Positions 7,371-14,259 of a DNA stretch of 30,906 nucleotides are shown here, in pieces. The notes below the pieces were generated by a model. The model was not told where the DNA came from. It did no database searches and saw only the letters and a list, made by a program, of their open reading frames with translations. Where the stretch lies: NCBI GenBank assembly GCA_031362405.1, contig JANLSO010000171.1, positions 1 to 30,906 on the forward strand, read 5' to 3'. Made by a program: the position numbers and the translations under genes. The first letter of the stretch is position 1. The number at the start of each line of letters is the position of its first letter. This DNA comes from JANLSO01 sp031362405. GTDB taxonomy: Bacteria; Actinomycetota; Thermoleophilia; Miltoncostaeales; Miltoncostaeaceae.

Positions 7371-8801
7371 TTAGTGGATTCCAAACTCTGACCAACGGCG
7401 CGTCACACGATCGCGAATCTCCTCGCTCATGGCGATCTCCGGCGGCCAGTCGCGCACCAAACCCTCGCCGGGCAGCTTGCGGGTCGCGTCGAAACCGACC
7501 TTCGAGCCGTAGGCGAAATAGGGCGCGGCGTGGTCCAGGGCATCGACCGGACCCTCGGTGAGGAGCATGTCGCGCTGAGGGTCGACGTTGGAGAACGCGC
7601 GGAAGGCGACGTCGGAAAGGTCGTGTACGTCGACGTCGTGATCGACCACGATCACGCAGCGGGTCAGCGACAGCAGGCCCAATCCCCAGACGGCGTTCAT
7701 CAGCTTTTTGGCGTGCCCGGGGTAGCGCTTCTTGACCGACACGATGGCGCAGTTGTGAAAGACGCCTTCCAGGGGGAGGTTCATGTCTTCGATATCGGGG
7801 ACCGTCGTCTTGATCAGCGGCAGGAAGATGCGCTCCGTGGCCTTGCCGAGCCAGAAGTCTTCCATCGGGGGTTTGCCGACGATCGTCGTCGCGTAGATCG
7901 CGTCGCGGCGCGTCGAGATCGCGGTCACGTGGAAGGTCGGGTACATGTCGACGGGGGTGTAGAAGCCCGTATGGTCGCCGAAGGGCCCCTCTGGGCGCAG
8001 ATCGTTGGCGTCGACATAGCCTTCGATCACGACCTCGGAGTTCGCCGGCACCTCGATGTCGACGGTGCGGCACGACACCATCTCGACGCTTTTGCCGCGC
8101 AGGAAACCGGCAAAGATCATCTCGTCGATGTGTTTGGGAAGCGGGGCGGTGGCGCTGTAGGTGACCGCCGGGTCGGTGCCGATCGCCACCGCGATGGGCA
8201 CGCGGCCTTCGGAGTCGCGCAGGTGGGCGGCGCCGTCTTTGTGGATCTGCCAGTGCATCATCGCCGTGCGCGAATCCATCTTCTGGATGCGGTACATCCC
8301 GCAGTTGCGCACCCCGGTGACCGGGTCTTTGCTGAATACCAGCGGCAACGTGACGTAGGGCCCGCCGTCGTCCGGCCAGCAGGTGAGAATCGGCAACGTG
8401 TCGAGGTCGGGCGGATCGAGCCAGACCTCCTGGCAGGGGCCGCTTTTCACCAGCTTCGACGAAAACGAGGCCAGCTCACGCAGCTTGCCGAGAGCCTTGA
8501 CCTTGTCCATGAGACCCTGGGGCGGTTGGAGTTCGAGCAGATCCTGGATGCGGCCGGCGATCGCGTCGAAGCTGGGGGTCTCCAGGCCCATGCACATGCG
8601 GCGTTCGGAGCCGAACTGGTTGATCAGCACCGGCAGATCGCTGCCGATCACGTTGCGAAACAGCAGCGCCGGCCCACGCGCTTTGGAGACCCGGTCGGTG
8701 ATCTCGGTGATCTCCAAGTGCGGGTCGACCGGGGCGGTGATCTCCACCAGCTCACCGGCTTTGCGCAGCTGATCGATGAAGTCGCGTAGGTCACGGATCA
8801 T
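7371..8801 (-). CDS. UbiD-family decarboxylase, probable menaquinone-pathway enzyme
   Basis: A prenyl-FMN-dependent decarboxylase. In futalosine organisms a UbiD homologue (called MqnL) removes the ring carboxylate of the prenylated 1,4-dihydroxy-6-naphthoate. The 476-residue protein starts with RDLRDFIDQLRKAGELVEI and has ITDRVSKARGPALLF. The catalytic-region segment EGPFGDHTGFYTPVD and the late KVGFDATRK segment are also typical of the family. The ATG at 8801 overlaps the upstream 163-residue gene as ATGA. In-frame sequence further upstream is an Arg/Gly-rich shadow of that gene and was excluded. The UbiX partner lies at 4216-4830. Substrate assignment comes from context; UbiD relatives act on many aromatic and unsaturated acids. 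Confidence 0.9.
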   Translation of the reverse strand: MIRDLRDFIDQLRKAGELVEITAPVDPHLEITEITDRVSKARGPALLFRNVIGSDLPVLINQFGSERRMCMGLETPSFDAIAGRIQDLLELQPPQGLMDKVKALGKLRELASFSSKLVKSGPCQEVWLDPPDLDTLPILTCWPDDGGPYVTLPLVFSKDPVTGVRNCGMYRIQKMDSRTAMMHWQIHKDGAAHLRDSEGRVPIAVAIGTDPAVTYSATAPLPKHIDEMIFAGFLRGKSVEMVSCRTVDIEVPANSEVVIEGYVDANDLRPEGPFGDHTGFYTPVDMYPTFHVTAISTRRDAIYATTIVGKPPMEDFWLGKATERIFLPLIKTTVPDIEDMNLPLEGVFHNCAIVSVKKRYPGHAKKLMNAVWGLGLLSLTRCVIVVDHDVDVHDLSDVAFRAFSNVDPQRDMLLTEGPVDALDHAAPYFAYGSKVGFDATRKLPGEGLVRDWPPEIAMSEEIRDRVTRRWSEFGIH

Positions 8802-9289
8802 GCGGCGAGCGCCTCCTGCAGATCGGTGAGATCGCCGAGGCTCGCGGCGAGCTCGGCGAGGGCCACCTCGTTGCCCGAGCCCAGGGCGACGGCGACCCCC
8901 GGGGTGCGCGGGGCGGCGATGGCGGCCACGGTGGCCCCCCAAAGCACCGGTAGCGCGTCACGGCGATTGTCGGCGACGAGTTCGGCAGACCGGGCGACAA
9001 GGTTCGCCAGGGCCTCGATCACAAACAGATCTCCGGCACGGGCGACCCGCACGAGGCCCGCCGCGTAGCAGTAGTCGCCGGCCAAGACGCGGTCAATGTT
9101 GGCGGTCGTGGCGAGATGGCGCGGTCGGCCATGATGGGCGAGGAAGCCTTCGAGGATCAGGTCGAGGCCATCGGCGTGCTCCGGGGCAAGGGGCGGGGAC
9201 ACGCGGGGCGCGAGCAGCGGGGGCGGAGAAACGGCGACGAGCCCACGGGCGAGCGTCGGCTCGGCGGCGAGTTCGGCTCTGACGCTCAC
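8798..9289 (-). CDS. Short polyprenyl-synthase-like protein without Asp-rich motifs
   Basis: A 163-residue protein of unknown function. Residues 52-110 resemble the middle of trans-prenyl synthases. HHGRP (52-56) sits where RRGRP normally follows DDxxD, AGDYCYAAGLVRVARAGD (70-87) matches the GDYLYARALELLA-GD segment, and IEALANLVARSAELV follows. The first Asp-rich motif is absent (GLDLILEGF in its place), and there is no second DDxxD. The N-terminal 35 residues are rich in Ala, Pro and Leu. The GTG start (9287-9289) overlaps the hemL stop as GTGA, and its end overlaps the ubiD start. A complete synthase is encoded at 2523-3494. A non-catalytic small subunit that controls chain length, as in heterodimeric prenyl synthases, is one possibility. 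The family link is my own alignment by eye. Confidence 0.65.
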   Translation of the reverse strand: MSVRAELAAEPTLARGLVAVSPPPLLAPRVSPPLAPEHADGLDLILEGFLAHHGRPRHLATTANIDRVLAGDYCYAAGLVRVARAGDLFVIEALANLVARSAELVADNRRDALPVLWGATVAAIAAPRTPGVAVALGSGNEVALAELAASLGDLTDLQEALAA

Positions 9290-10569
9290 GCGACGGCCTC
9301 GACCGCGGCGGCAAGCGCCGAGCGGGTGTGGGCGAGGTCGTCAGCGGTATGGCTGGTGCTGACGAACCACGCCTCGAACTGGGAGGGCGGCGGGTAGACA
9401 CCACGATCCAGAAGCGCCCGGGCAAACGCACCGTAGGCCGCCGTGTCGCTGGCCGTCGCGCCGTCGTAGTCGGTTACTGGCCCCGGCGCGAAGAACGGCG
9501 TCAGCATCGAGCCGACCCGGTTGATGCGTACCGGGGCGCCCGAATCGACGATCGCGGCCGCGAGCGCAGCGCCCTGCTCTTCGAGCAGCTCGTAGACCCC
9601 GTCGGCGGCGAGCTCGCACAGAAGGGCCATGCCGGCGCTGGTGGCCAGGGGATTACCGGAGAGCGTGCCTGCTTGGTAGCAGGGGCCCTCAGGCGCGAGC
9701 TCGCGCATGACGTCACGGCGACCGCCGAACGCCCCTACCGGCAGACCGCCGCCGATGATCTTCCCGAAGCAGGTGAGGTCGGCCCGCACGCCGTAGCGCT
9801 CTTGGGCTCCGCCGCGGGCGATGCGAAACCCGGTGATGACCTCATCGAGAATGAGTAGCGCCCCGGCGCGGTCGCAGGCGGCGCGCAGGCCGGCGAGGTA
9901 CCCGTCGGCCGGCGGCACGACGCCCATGTTCCCGGCGACCGGTTCGATGATGATCGCCGCGGCGCCCTCGAGCGCGATTTCCGCGGCAGCGACATCGTTG
10001 TAGGGCACCGACCGGGTCAGCGCCGTGACCGCGGCGGGGATGCCGGGGCTCGACGGCACGCCGAGGGTTGTCGGGCCGCTGCCGGCCTGCGACAGCAGGG
10101 GGTCGACGGCACCGTGGTAGCCGCCGATCGCCTTGACGATCACATCACGGCCGGTCGCCGCGCGTGCCAGGCGAATCGCCCCGGTCACGGCCTCACTGCC
10201 GGAGCTCGTCATCCGCAGCTGCTCGACCGACGGGTACGCGGCGATGACGCTCTCGGCAAAGGTGATCTCACGCTCGGTCGGGGCCCCGTAGGAGGTCCCG
10301 CGCGGGAGGGCTTCGATCAGCGCGCGAGCCACCTCAGGGTGGGCGTGCCCGAGGATCGCCGGGCCCCAGGTCGCGAGGTAGTCGACGTACCGATTGCCGT
10401 CGGCGTCCCACACATGCGGCCCAACCGCGCGGTCGATGAACAGCGGGTCGCGGCCGATCGAGCGCATCGCCCGCACCGGCGAGTTGACCCCGCCGACAAG
10501 CACCCGCTGGGCACGGGCGAACAGCTCGGCGCTGCGCGACCCCGCAGGCGCGCTCAGGCCGGGCTCCAC
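9286..10569 (-). CDS. hemL: Glutamate-1-semialdehyde 2,1-aminomutase (HemL)
   Basis: A PLP enzyme that turns glutamate-1-semialdehyde into 5-aminolevulinate, the C5 route to tetrapyrroles. The protein of about 427 residues shows LVGGVNSPVRAM near the N-terminus, WGPAILGHAHP, the SSGSEAV phosphate-binding segment, LLILDEVITGFR and the PLP lysine K270 in CFGKIIGGGLPVGAFGG. The start is uncertain. GTG at 10569 gives the family's usual length and overlaps the upstream gene by 16 bases. A GTG at 10608 would overlap by 55, and a CTG at 10557 would make a CTGA overlap. None has a clear ribosome-binding site. It is downstream of hemB and the siroheme-decarboxylase-like gene. HemA, HemC and HemD are not in view. 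Confidence 0.94.
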   Translation of the reverse strand: MEPGLSAPAGSRSAELFARAQRVLVGGVNSPVRAMRSIGRDPLFIDRAVGPHVWDADGNRYVDYLATWGPAILGHAHPEVARALIEALPRGTSYGAPTEREITFAESVIAAYPSVEQLRMTSSGSEAVTGAIRLARAATGRDVIVKAIGGYHGAVDPLLSQAGSGPTTLGVPSSPGIPAAVTALTRSVPYNDVAAAEIALEGAAAIIIEPVAGNMGVVPPADGYLAGLRAACDRAGALLILDEVITGFRIARGGAQERYGVRADLTCFGKIIGGGLPVGAFGGRRDVMRELAPEGPCYQAGTLSGNPLATSAGMALLCELAADGVYELLEEQGAALAAAIVDSGAPVRINRVGSMLTPFFAPGPVTDYDGATASDTAAYGAFARALLDRGVYPPPSQFEAWFVSTSHTADDLAHTRSALAAAVEAVA

Positions 10570-11654
10570 CGCGGTAGCTCGGCCCCGGCCAGCGCCAGGT
10601 CTTCCCACTCGCGGTAGTCGGGGGTGAAATACACGAGCCGGATCTTCTTGAACTCGTAGGTCGAGTAGAGCACCGCGCGACGGTCGGGCTCGGCGATGCC
10701 CGTTTCCTTCGCGATCGCCTCGATCGTCTCCTCACACGCCTCTTTCGAGCGGGCGTGGACCATCGTGAAGATCGAGTACGGCCAGTCGTCGTAGACCGGG
10801 CGCTTGTAGCAGTGCGACACCGCGCTGAAGGCGGCCATCTGGGGCCCGATCGCCTCGAGTTGATCCTCGGGGACCTTCCAGACGGCCATGCCGTTGGCAC
10901 CGAACCCGGCCCGACGGTGGTTCAGCACGGCGGCGAAACGGCGCATGTAGGTGCGATCGATGAACGTCTGCGCCCGCTGAAGAAGCTCTTCGGGGCTCAT
11001 CCCGGCTTCATCGGCCCACACGTCGAACGGGCGCGAGACGGCGGGCAGATCGCGCTGCAGGATCTCGATGCCGCGGCGGTCGTCGTCGGTCGGGAGCACG
11101 CCGTCGCCGCGCTGCGGCGCGGGTTTGGGGGCCGCGTCGCGGGCGGTGTTCTCGCGCTCGCCGGTCATGTCGAGCTGCACGTTGATCTTGTAGAGCTTGA
11201 TCGTCGGCAGCAGGCGCATCGAGGTGGCACCGGTCGCCTCGGTGAGGTGGTTCATGGTGTCTTCGAGGCTCATCCGCGCGCCGGGCTCGACGGCCAACGT
11301 GAACCAGAGGTTGAAGTGGTGGGTGCGCCGGTAGTTGTGGCTGACGCCCGGGTGCCCGCCGACGATGGCCGCCGCGTCGAACAGGCGGTCTTCCGGATAG
11401 CTGGCGGCGATCAGCGTACTCTCGTAGCCCAGGGCACGCGTGTCGAAGATCGCCGAGATCTGACGCACGATGCCGGCCTGGCGCAGCACGTCGATGCGGC
11501 GCAGCACCTCGGCCTCATCCATGTCGATCATCGCGCCGATCTCGGCGAAGGGAGTTCGCGACATGGGCAGACCCGCCTGGAGGGCGTTCAGGAGGGCCTT
11601 ATCGCGCTCGTCGGGCTTGTGATTGATGCGCTCGTCGCGGGCGGTGGTGGTCAC
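10554..11654 (-). CDS. Fused AhbA-AhbB-type siroheme decarboxylase
   Basis: The 366-residue protein has two tandem Lrp/AsnC-like units. Unit 1 spans about 15-160, a Pro/Asp-rich linker about 165-188, and unit 2 about 189-345. Each unit opens with a helix-turn-helix-like part and ends with a ferredoxin-like part. The paired motifs VSHNYRRTHHFNLWFTL and VSHCYKRPVYDDWPYSIF are those of the AhbA/AhbB and NirD/NirL families. These decarboxylate siroheme to didecarboxysiroheme on the way to heme (alternative route) or heme d1. The GTG start (11652-11654) overlaps the hemB stop as GTGA. Its place between hemB and hemL argues for a tetrapyrrole enzyme rather than an amino-acid regulator. Whether it feeds heme b or heme d1 cannot be told here. 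Confidence 0.85.
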   Translation of the reverse strand: MTTTARDERINHKPDERDKALLNALQAGLPMSRTPFAEIGAMIDMDEAEVLRRIDVLRQAGIVRQISAIFDTRALGYESTLIAASYPEDRLFDAAAIVGGHPGVSHNYRRTHHFNLWFTLAVEPGARMSLEDTMNHLTEATGATSMRLLPTIKLYKINVQLDMTGERENTARDAAPKPAPQRGDGVLPTDDDRRGIEILQRDLPAVSRPFDVWADEAGMSPEELLQRAQTFIDRTYMRRFAAVLNHRRAGFGANGMAVWKVPEDQLEAIGPQMAAFSAVSHCYKRPVYDDWPYSIFTMVHARSKEACEETIEAIAKETGIAEPDRRAVLYSTYEFKKIRLVYFTPDYREWEDLALAGAELPRWSPA

Positions 11655-12634
11655 GGGGTCTCCTGAAGCCAGCGGGCGGCGTCTTCGGCGTAGTAGGTGA
11701 TGACGGTATCGGCACCTGCGCGCACGATCGCCGTGAGCGTCTCCAACGCCGCGGTACGCTCGTCAAGCCAGCCGCGTTCCGCGGCGGCTTTGATCATCGA
11801 GTATTCACCGCTGACGTGGTACGCGGCAACCGGCAGGCCCGTCGTCTCGCGGACCCGGTGGATGACGTCGAGGTAGTGGACGGCGGGCTTCACCATCACC
11901 ATGTCGGCGCCCTCGGCGATATCGGCAACCACCTCGCGCACGGCTTCACGAGCGTTCGCGGGGTCCATCTGGTACCCGCGTCGGTCGCCGAAACCGGGCG
12001 CCGAGCCGGCGGCCTCGCGGAACGGGCCATAGAAGGCGGAGGCGTACTTGGCGGCATACGAGAGGATCGCCGTGTTCTCGAAACCGTCGGCGTCGAGCGC
12101 GGAGCGAATGGCGGCGACGCGGCCGTCCATCATGTCGCTCGGGGCGACGATGTCGGCACCCGCCTCGGCGTGGCTGACCGCCACCCGGGCGGTCACCTCG
12201 ATGCTCGAGTCGTTGTGCACATCGCCGTCGACGATCAGGCCACAGTGACCGTGATCGGTGTAGGCGCAGAGGCAGACGTCGGTGATCACGACGAGCTCGG
12301 GAGCCGCCTGCTTGATCGCGGCAACGGCGGCCTGGACGACGCCGTCCGGGTCGTAGCTGGAGGTCGCCTCGGCATCTTTCTGGTCGGTCACGCCGAACAG
12401 GAGAACCGCCGGGATTCCCGCCTCATAGGCGCGTCGTGCGCGGGCGGCGAGGAGGTCGGGAGACTGGCGGGCCGTTCCGGGAAGCGAAGCGATCGGCTGC
12501 TCGACGCCATGGCCCGCGACGGCGAACAGCGGCAGAATCAGCTGGTCGGCCGACAATCGCGTCTCCCGCACTATCCGGCGGATGCCTGATCCGGCGCGCA
12601 GACGCCGCGGTCGAGATGTCGGAAATGCAGGCAT
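11651..12634 (-). CDS. hemB: Porphobilinogen synthase (HemB)
   Basis: Condenses two 5-aminolevulinates to porphobilinogen. The 327-residue protein has the zinc-type cysteines C121, C123 and C131 in DVCLCAYTDHGHCG. The two active-site lysines are K196 (SYAAKYASAFYGPFR) and K249 (VMVKPAVHYLDVI). FPTSRPRRLR at the N-terminus is conserved, which supports the ATG at 12634. A GTG at 12652 in the same frame sits 9 bases after a TACACT -10 box and is an alternative leaderless start adding six residues. It is the first gene of the heme group and is divergent from the SDR gene at 12726. Confidence 0.95.
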   Translation of the reverse strand: MPAFPTSRPRRLRAGSGIRRIVRETRLSADQLILPLFAVAGHGVEQPIASLPGTARQSPDLLAARARRAYEAGIPAVLLFGVTDQKDAEATSSYDPDGVVQAAVAAIKQAAPELVVITDVCLCAYTDHGHCGLIVDGDVHNDSSIEVTARVAVSHAEAGADIVAPSDMMDGRVAAIRSALDADGFENTAILSYAAKYASAFYGPFREAAGSAPGFGDRRGYQMDPANAREAVREVVADIAEGADMVMVKPAVHYLDVIHRVRETTGLPVAAYHVSGEYSMIKAAAERGWLDERTAALETLTAIVRAGADTVITYYAEDAARWLQETP

Positions 12635-12661
12635 GGTCGAGCGATTTTCCACAGTCGCCCG

Positions 12662-12667
12662 AGTGTA
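12662..12667 (-). promoter_or_regulatory. Candidate -10 box of hemB
   Basis: TACACT on the minus strand fits TANNNT. Transcription would start a few bases before the GTG at 12652 and about 20 before the ATG at 12634. A GACCT-GCGTC-AGGTC dyad (12694-12708) lies upstream in the shared divergent region and could be an operator for hemB, for the SDR gene, or for both. Confidence 0.4.
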
Positions 12668-12693
12668 CCCCCGGTTTGCCGACAAACACGCGT

Positions 12694-12708
12694 GACCTGC
12701 GTCAGGTC
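12694..12708. promoter_or_regulatory. Dyad in the hemB/SDR divergent region
   Basis: GACCT and AGGTC are inverted around GCGTC, 18 bases before the SDR start. This is the size and shape of a small repressor operator. No regulator gene is adjacent and no second copy was noticed, so this is only a candidate. Confidence 0.3.
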
Positions 12709-12725
12709 TGTGGCAAGCTGACGCT

Positions 12726-13445
12726 ATGGCCGATCAACCTGTCCTTGTTGTCTTCGGCGCCCGGAACGTGGGTCGCGCGATCATCGGCGAGCGGCTTGCC
12801 GTGGGCTGGAAGGCGCTGGCCATGGTCCGCAGCGAGGAGACCGCCGACCTGGTGCGTGAGTCGCACCCGACGGCGACCGTACTGCGCGGGGACGCGGCAG
12901 ACCCGATCGGCGTCGCGGAGGCTCTTGCCAAGGCCAACCGTGATCTTGGTGGGATTGATCTCGTCGTCAATGCGATCACGGCGCCTCCCTCCGGCCAGCC
13001 GTTCGGGGGTGGCCCGGTGATCGACGCTCCCGCCGAGCGCCTCGACGACTGGCTCGCCGGTTTCCTCCCACCCGCATGGCACGTGATGCGTCTGGCCGGG
13101 CAGGCCCTCGTGCACCGAGGAGCCGGCACGATCGTGCAGATCGCCGGTGGCTCGGCGCGCCGGTCGATGCCGAATCGCGGGCCCTGGGCCGTCGCCCAGC
13201 AGGGTGCCCGGGCACTCGCTCTGTCGCTCGCTCAAGAGCTCCGCCCCGTCGGTGTCCACGTCTGCGTGCTCGTGGCCGACGGCATGATCGTCACTGACCG
13301 CAACCCCATGCCGGGTGCCGCAGCCACCGACGCACTCACCCCGAGCGATGTGGCCGACGCCGTCGCCTATCTGCACTCCCAAAAGCCCAGCGCCTGGACC
13401 CACGAGATGACCCTCACCCCGGTGGCGGAGTCGTGGACCCCCTAG
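12726..13445 (+). CDS. Atypical SDR-fold protein lacking the catalytic Tyr and Lys
   Basis: A 239-residue Rossmann protein of the short-chain dehydrogenase/reductase type. Visible are the N-terminal nucleotide-binding strand and turn VLVVFGARNVGRAI, GDAADP (where NAD(P)-adenine contacts usually lie), LVVNAITAPP in place of NNAG, and the IAGGSARR strand with Ser143. The usual YxxxK is W154-A-V-A-Q158, so both the catalytic Tyr and the Lys are replaced. It is therefore unlikely to be a conventional oxidoreductase and may bind a nucleotide or a partner instead. The ATG is the only sensible start, and no strong ribosome-binding site is present. A strong terminator follows. Substrate and role are unknown. 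Confidence 0.8.
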   Translation: MADQPVLVVFGARNVGRAIIGERLAVGWKALAMVRSEETADLVRESHPTATVLRGDAADPIGVAEALAKANRDLGGIDLVVNAITAPPSGQPFGGGPVIDAPAERLDDWLAGFLPPAWHVMRLAGQALVHRGAGTIVQIAGGSARRSMPNRGPWAVAQQGARALALSLAQELRPVGVHVCVLVADGMIVTDRNPMPGAAATDALTPSDVADAVAYLHSQKPSAWTHEMTLTPVAESWTP

Positions 13446-13459
13446 GAGCCCACCGGAGC

Positions 13460-13501
13460 AGACGGTATACCCGGTGCCAGACACCGGATATACCGTCTTT
13501 T
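13460..13501 (+). terminator. Rho-independent terminator after the SDR gene (shared core, copy 1)
   Basis: A 17-base stem (13460-13476 with 13482-13498) has one mismatch and a 5-base loop, followed by TTTT. The inner part, TACCCGGTG/CACCGGATA, is shared with the terminator at 22505-22542, while the outer arms differ but still pair. Confidence 0.85.
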
Positions 13502-13529
13502 CGGCGGCAACCGATGTGGCAGGGCTGAA

Positions 13530-14129
13530 GTGTCGCGAGTCGTCCCGGGGCCATCCACCTCGCTGCTTCTGGCCGCGTACTCGCAGGGGCTTTTCCCGAT
13601 GGATGGCGAGGGGTCTGCTTCGGAACCGGTGCCGTTCTACGTCGCTGAGCAGCGGGCGGTGCTACCGATCGATGGCTTTCGGGTACCCCGCTCAGTTGCC
13701 CGGGGTCTGCGTCGCATCGACTACGAGATCCGTGTCGACACGGCCTTCAACGAGGTCACCGCCGCGTGCGCGTATGGGCGCGATGTCTGGCTGAGCCCGC
13801 GCCTCGCCGACTCGTACGTCGACCTTCACCGCGCCGGGTACGCCCACAGCGTCGAGGCCTGGTTCGCCGGGCGGTTGGTCGGTGGACTCTTTGGCGCCGC
13901 CCTCGGGGGCCTGTTCACCTCGGAGAGCATGTTTCACCTGACCCCTGACGCCGGCAACGCCGCCTTGGTCGCGACGGCCGGGCTGCTCGCCGCAGGGGGA
14001 TTCACCCTTTGGGATATCCAGATGGCGACCGACCACACCCGCCGTTTCGGTGCCGAAGAACTTAGCCGAGCCGAGTACGACCGTCGACTCGCCCACGCTC
14101 TGGAGGTCCGCGCCCGGCTCCGCCCCTGA
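13530..14129 (+). CDS. aat: Leucyl/phenylalanyl-tRNA-protein transferase (Aat)
   Basis: Adds Leu or Phe from aminoacyl-tRNA to N-terminal Arg or Lys, making substrates for ClpS/ClpAP in the N-end rule. The 199-residue protein has the family pattern throughout: LLAAYSQGLFPM at the N-terminus, VDTAFNEVTAACA, LADSYVDLHRAGYAHSVEAWFAGRLVGGLFG, FTSESMFH and the closing DIQMATDHTRRFGAEELSRAEY. Between residues 22 and 36 the usual Trp/SP region is less conserved. The GTG start at 13530 has AGGG 7 bases upstream. It is slightly short against the 220-240 residues of E. coli-type enzymes but complete. It follows the SDR terminator and precedes the ATP-grasp gene. Confidence 0.93.
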   Translation: MSRVVPGPSTSLLLAAYSQGLFPMDGEGSASEPVPFYVAEQRAVLPIDGFRVPRSVARGLRRIDYEIRVDTAFNEVTAACAYGRDVWLSPRLADSYVDLHRAGYAHSVEAWFAGRLVGGLFGAALGGLFTSESMFHLTPDAGNAALVATAGLLAAGGFTLWDIQMATDHTRRFGAEELSRAEYDRRLAHALEVRARLRP

Positions 14130-14259
14130 GGGTGCGCAGACGACACGAGAACTACCGGAAGTCGAGCACCCAACCGTTCGATCGGGGAGTGCGCACCCCG
14201 TCGGCGTGGGGGAATGTACGCCGGTGCGTCGAGAGGACGGTGACGGAGAGGTGGAACTC

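Noticed and set aside
10554..11654. Lrp/AsnC amino-acid regulator
   Set aside because: Two tandem units with the AhbA/B-type SHNYRR and SHCYKRP motifs and the hemB-hemL context fit siroheme decarboxylase better.
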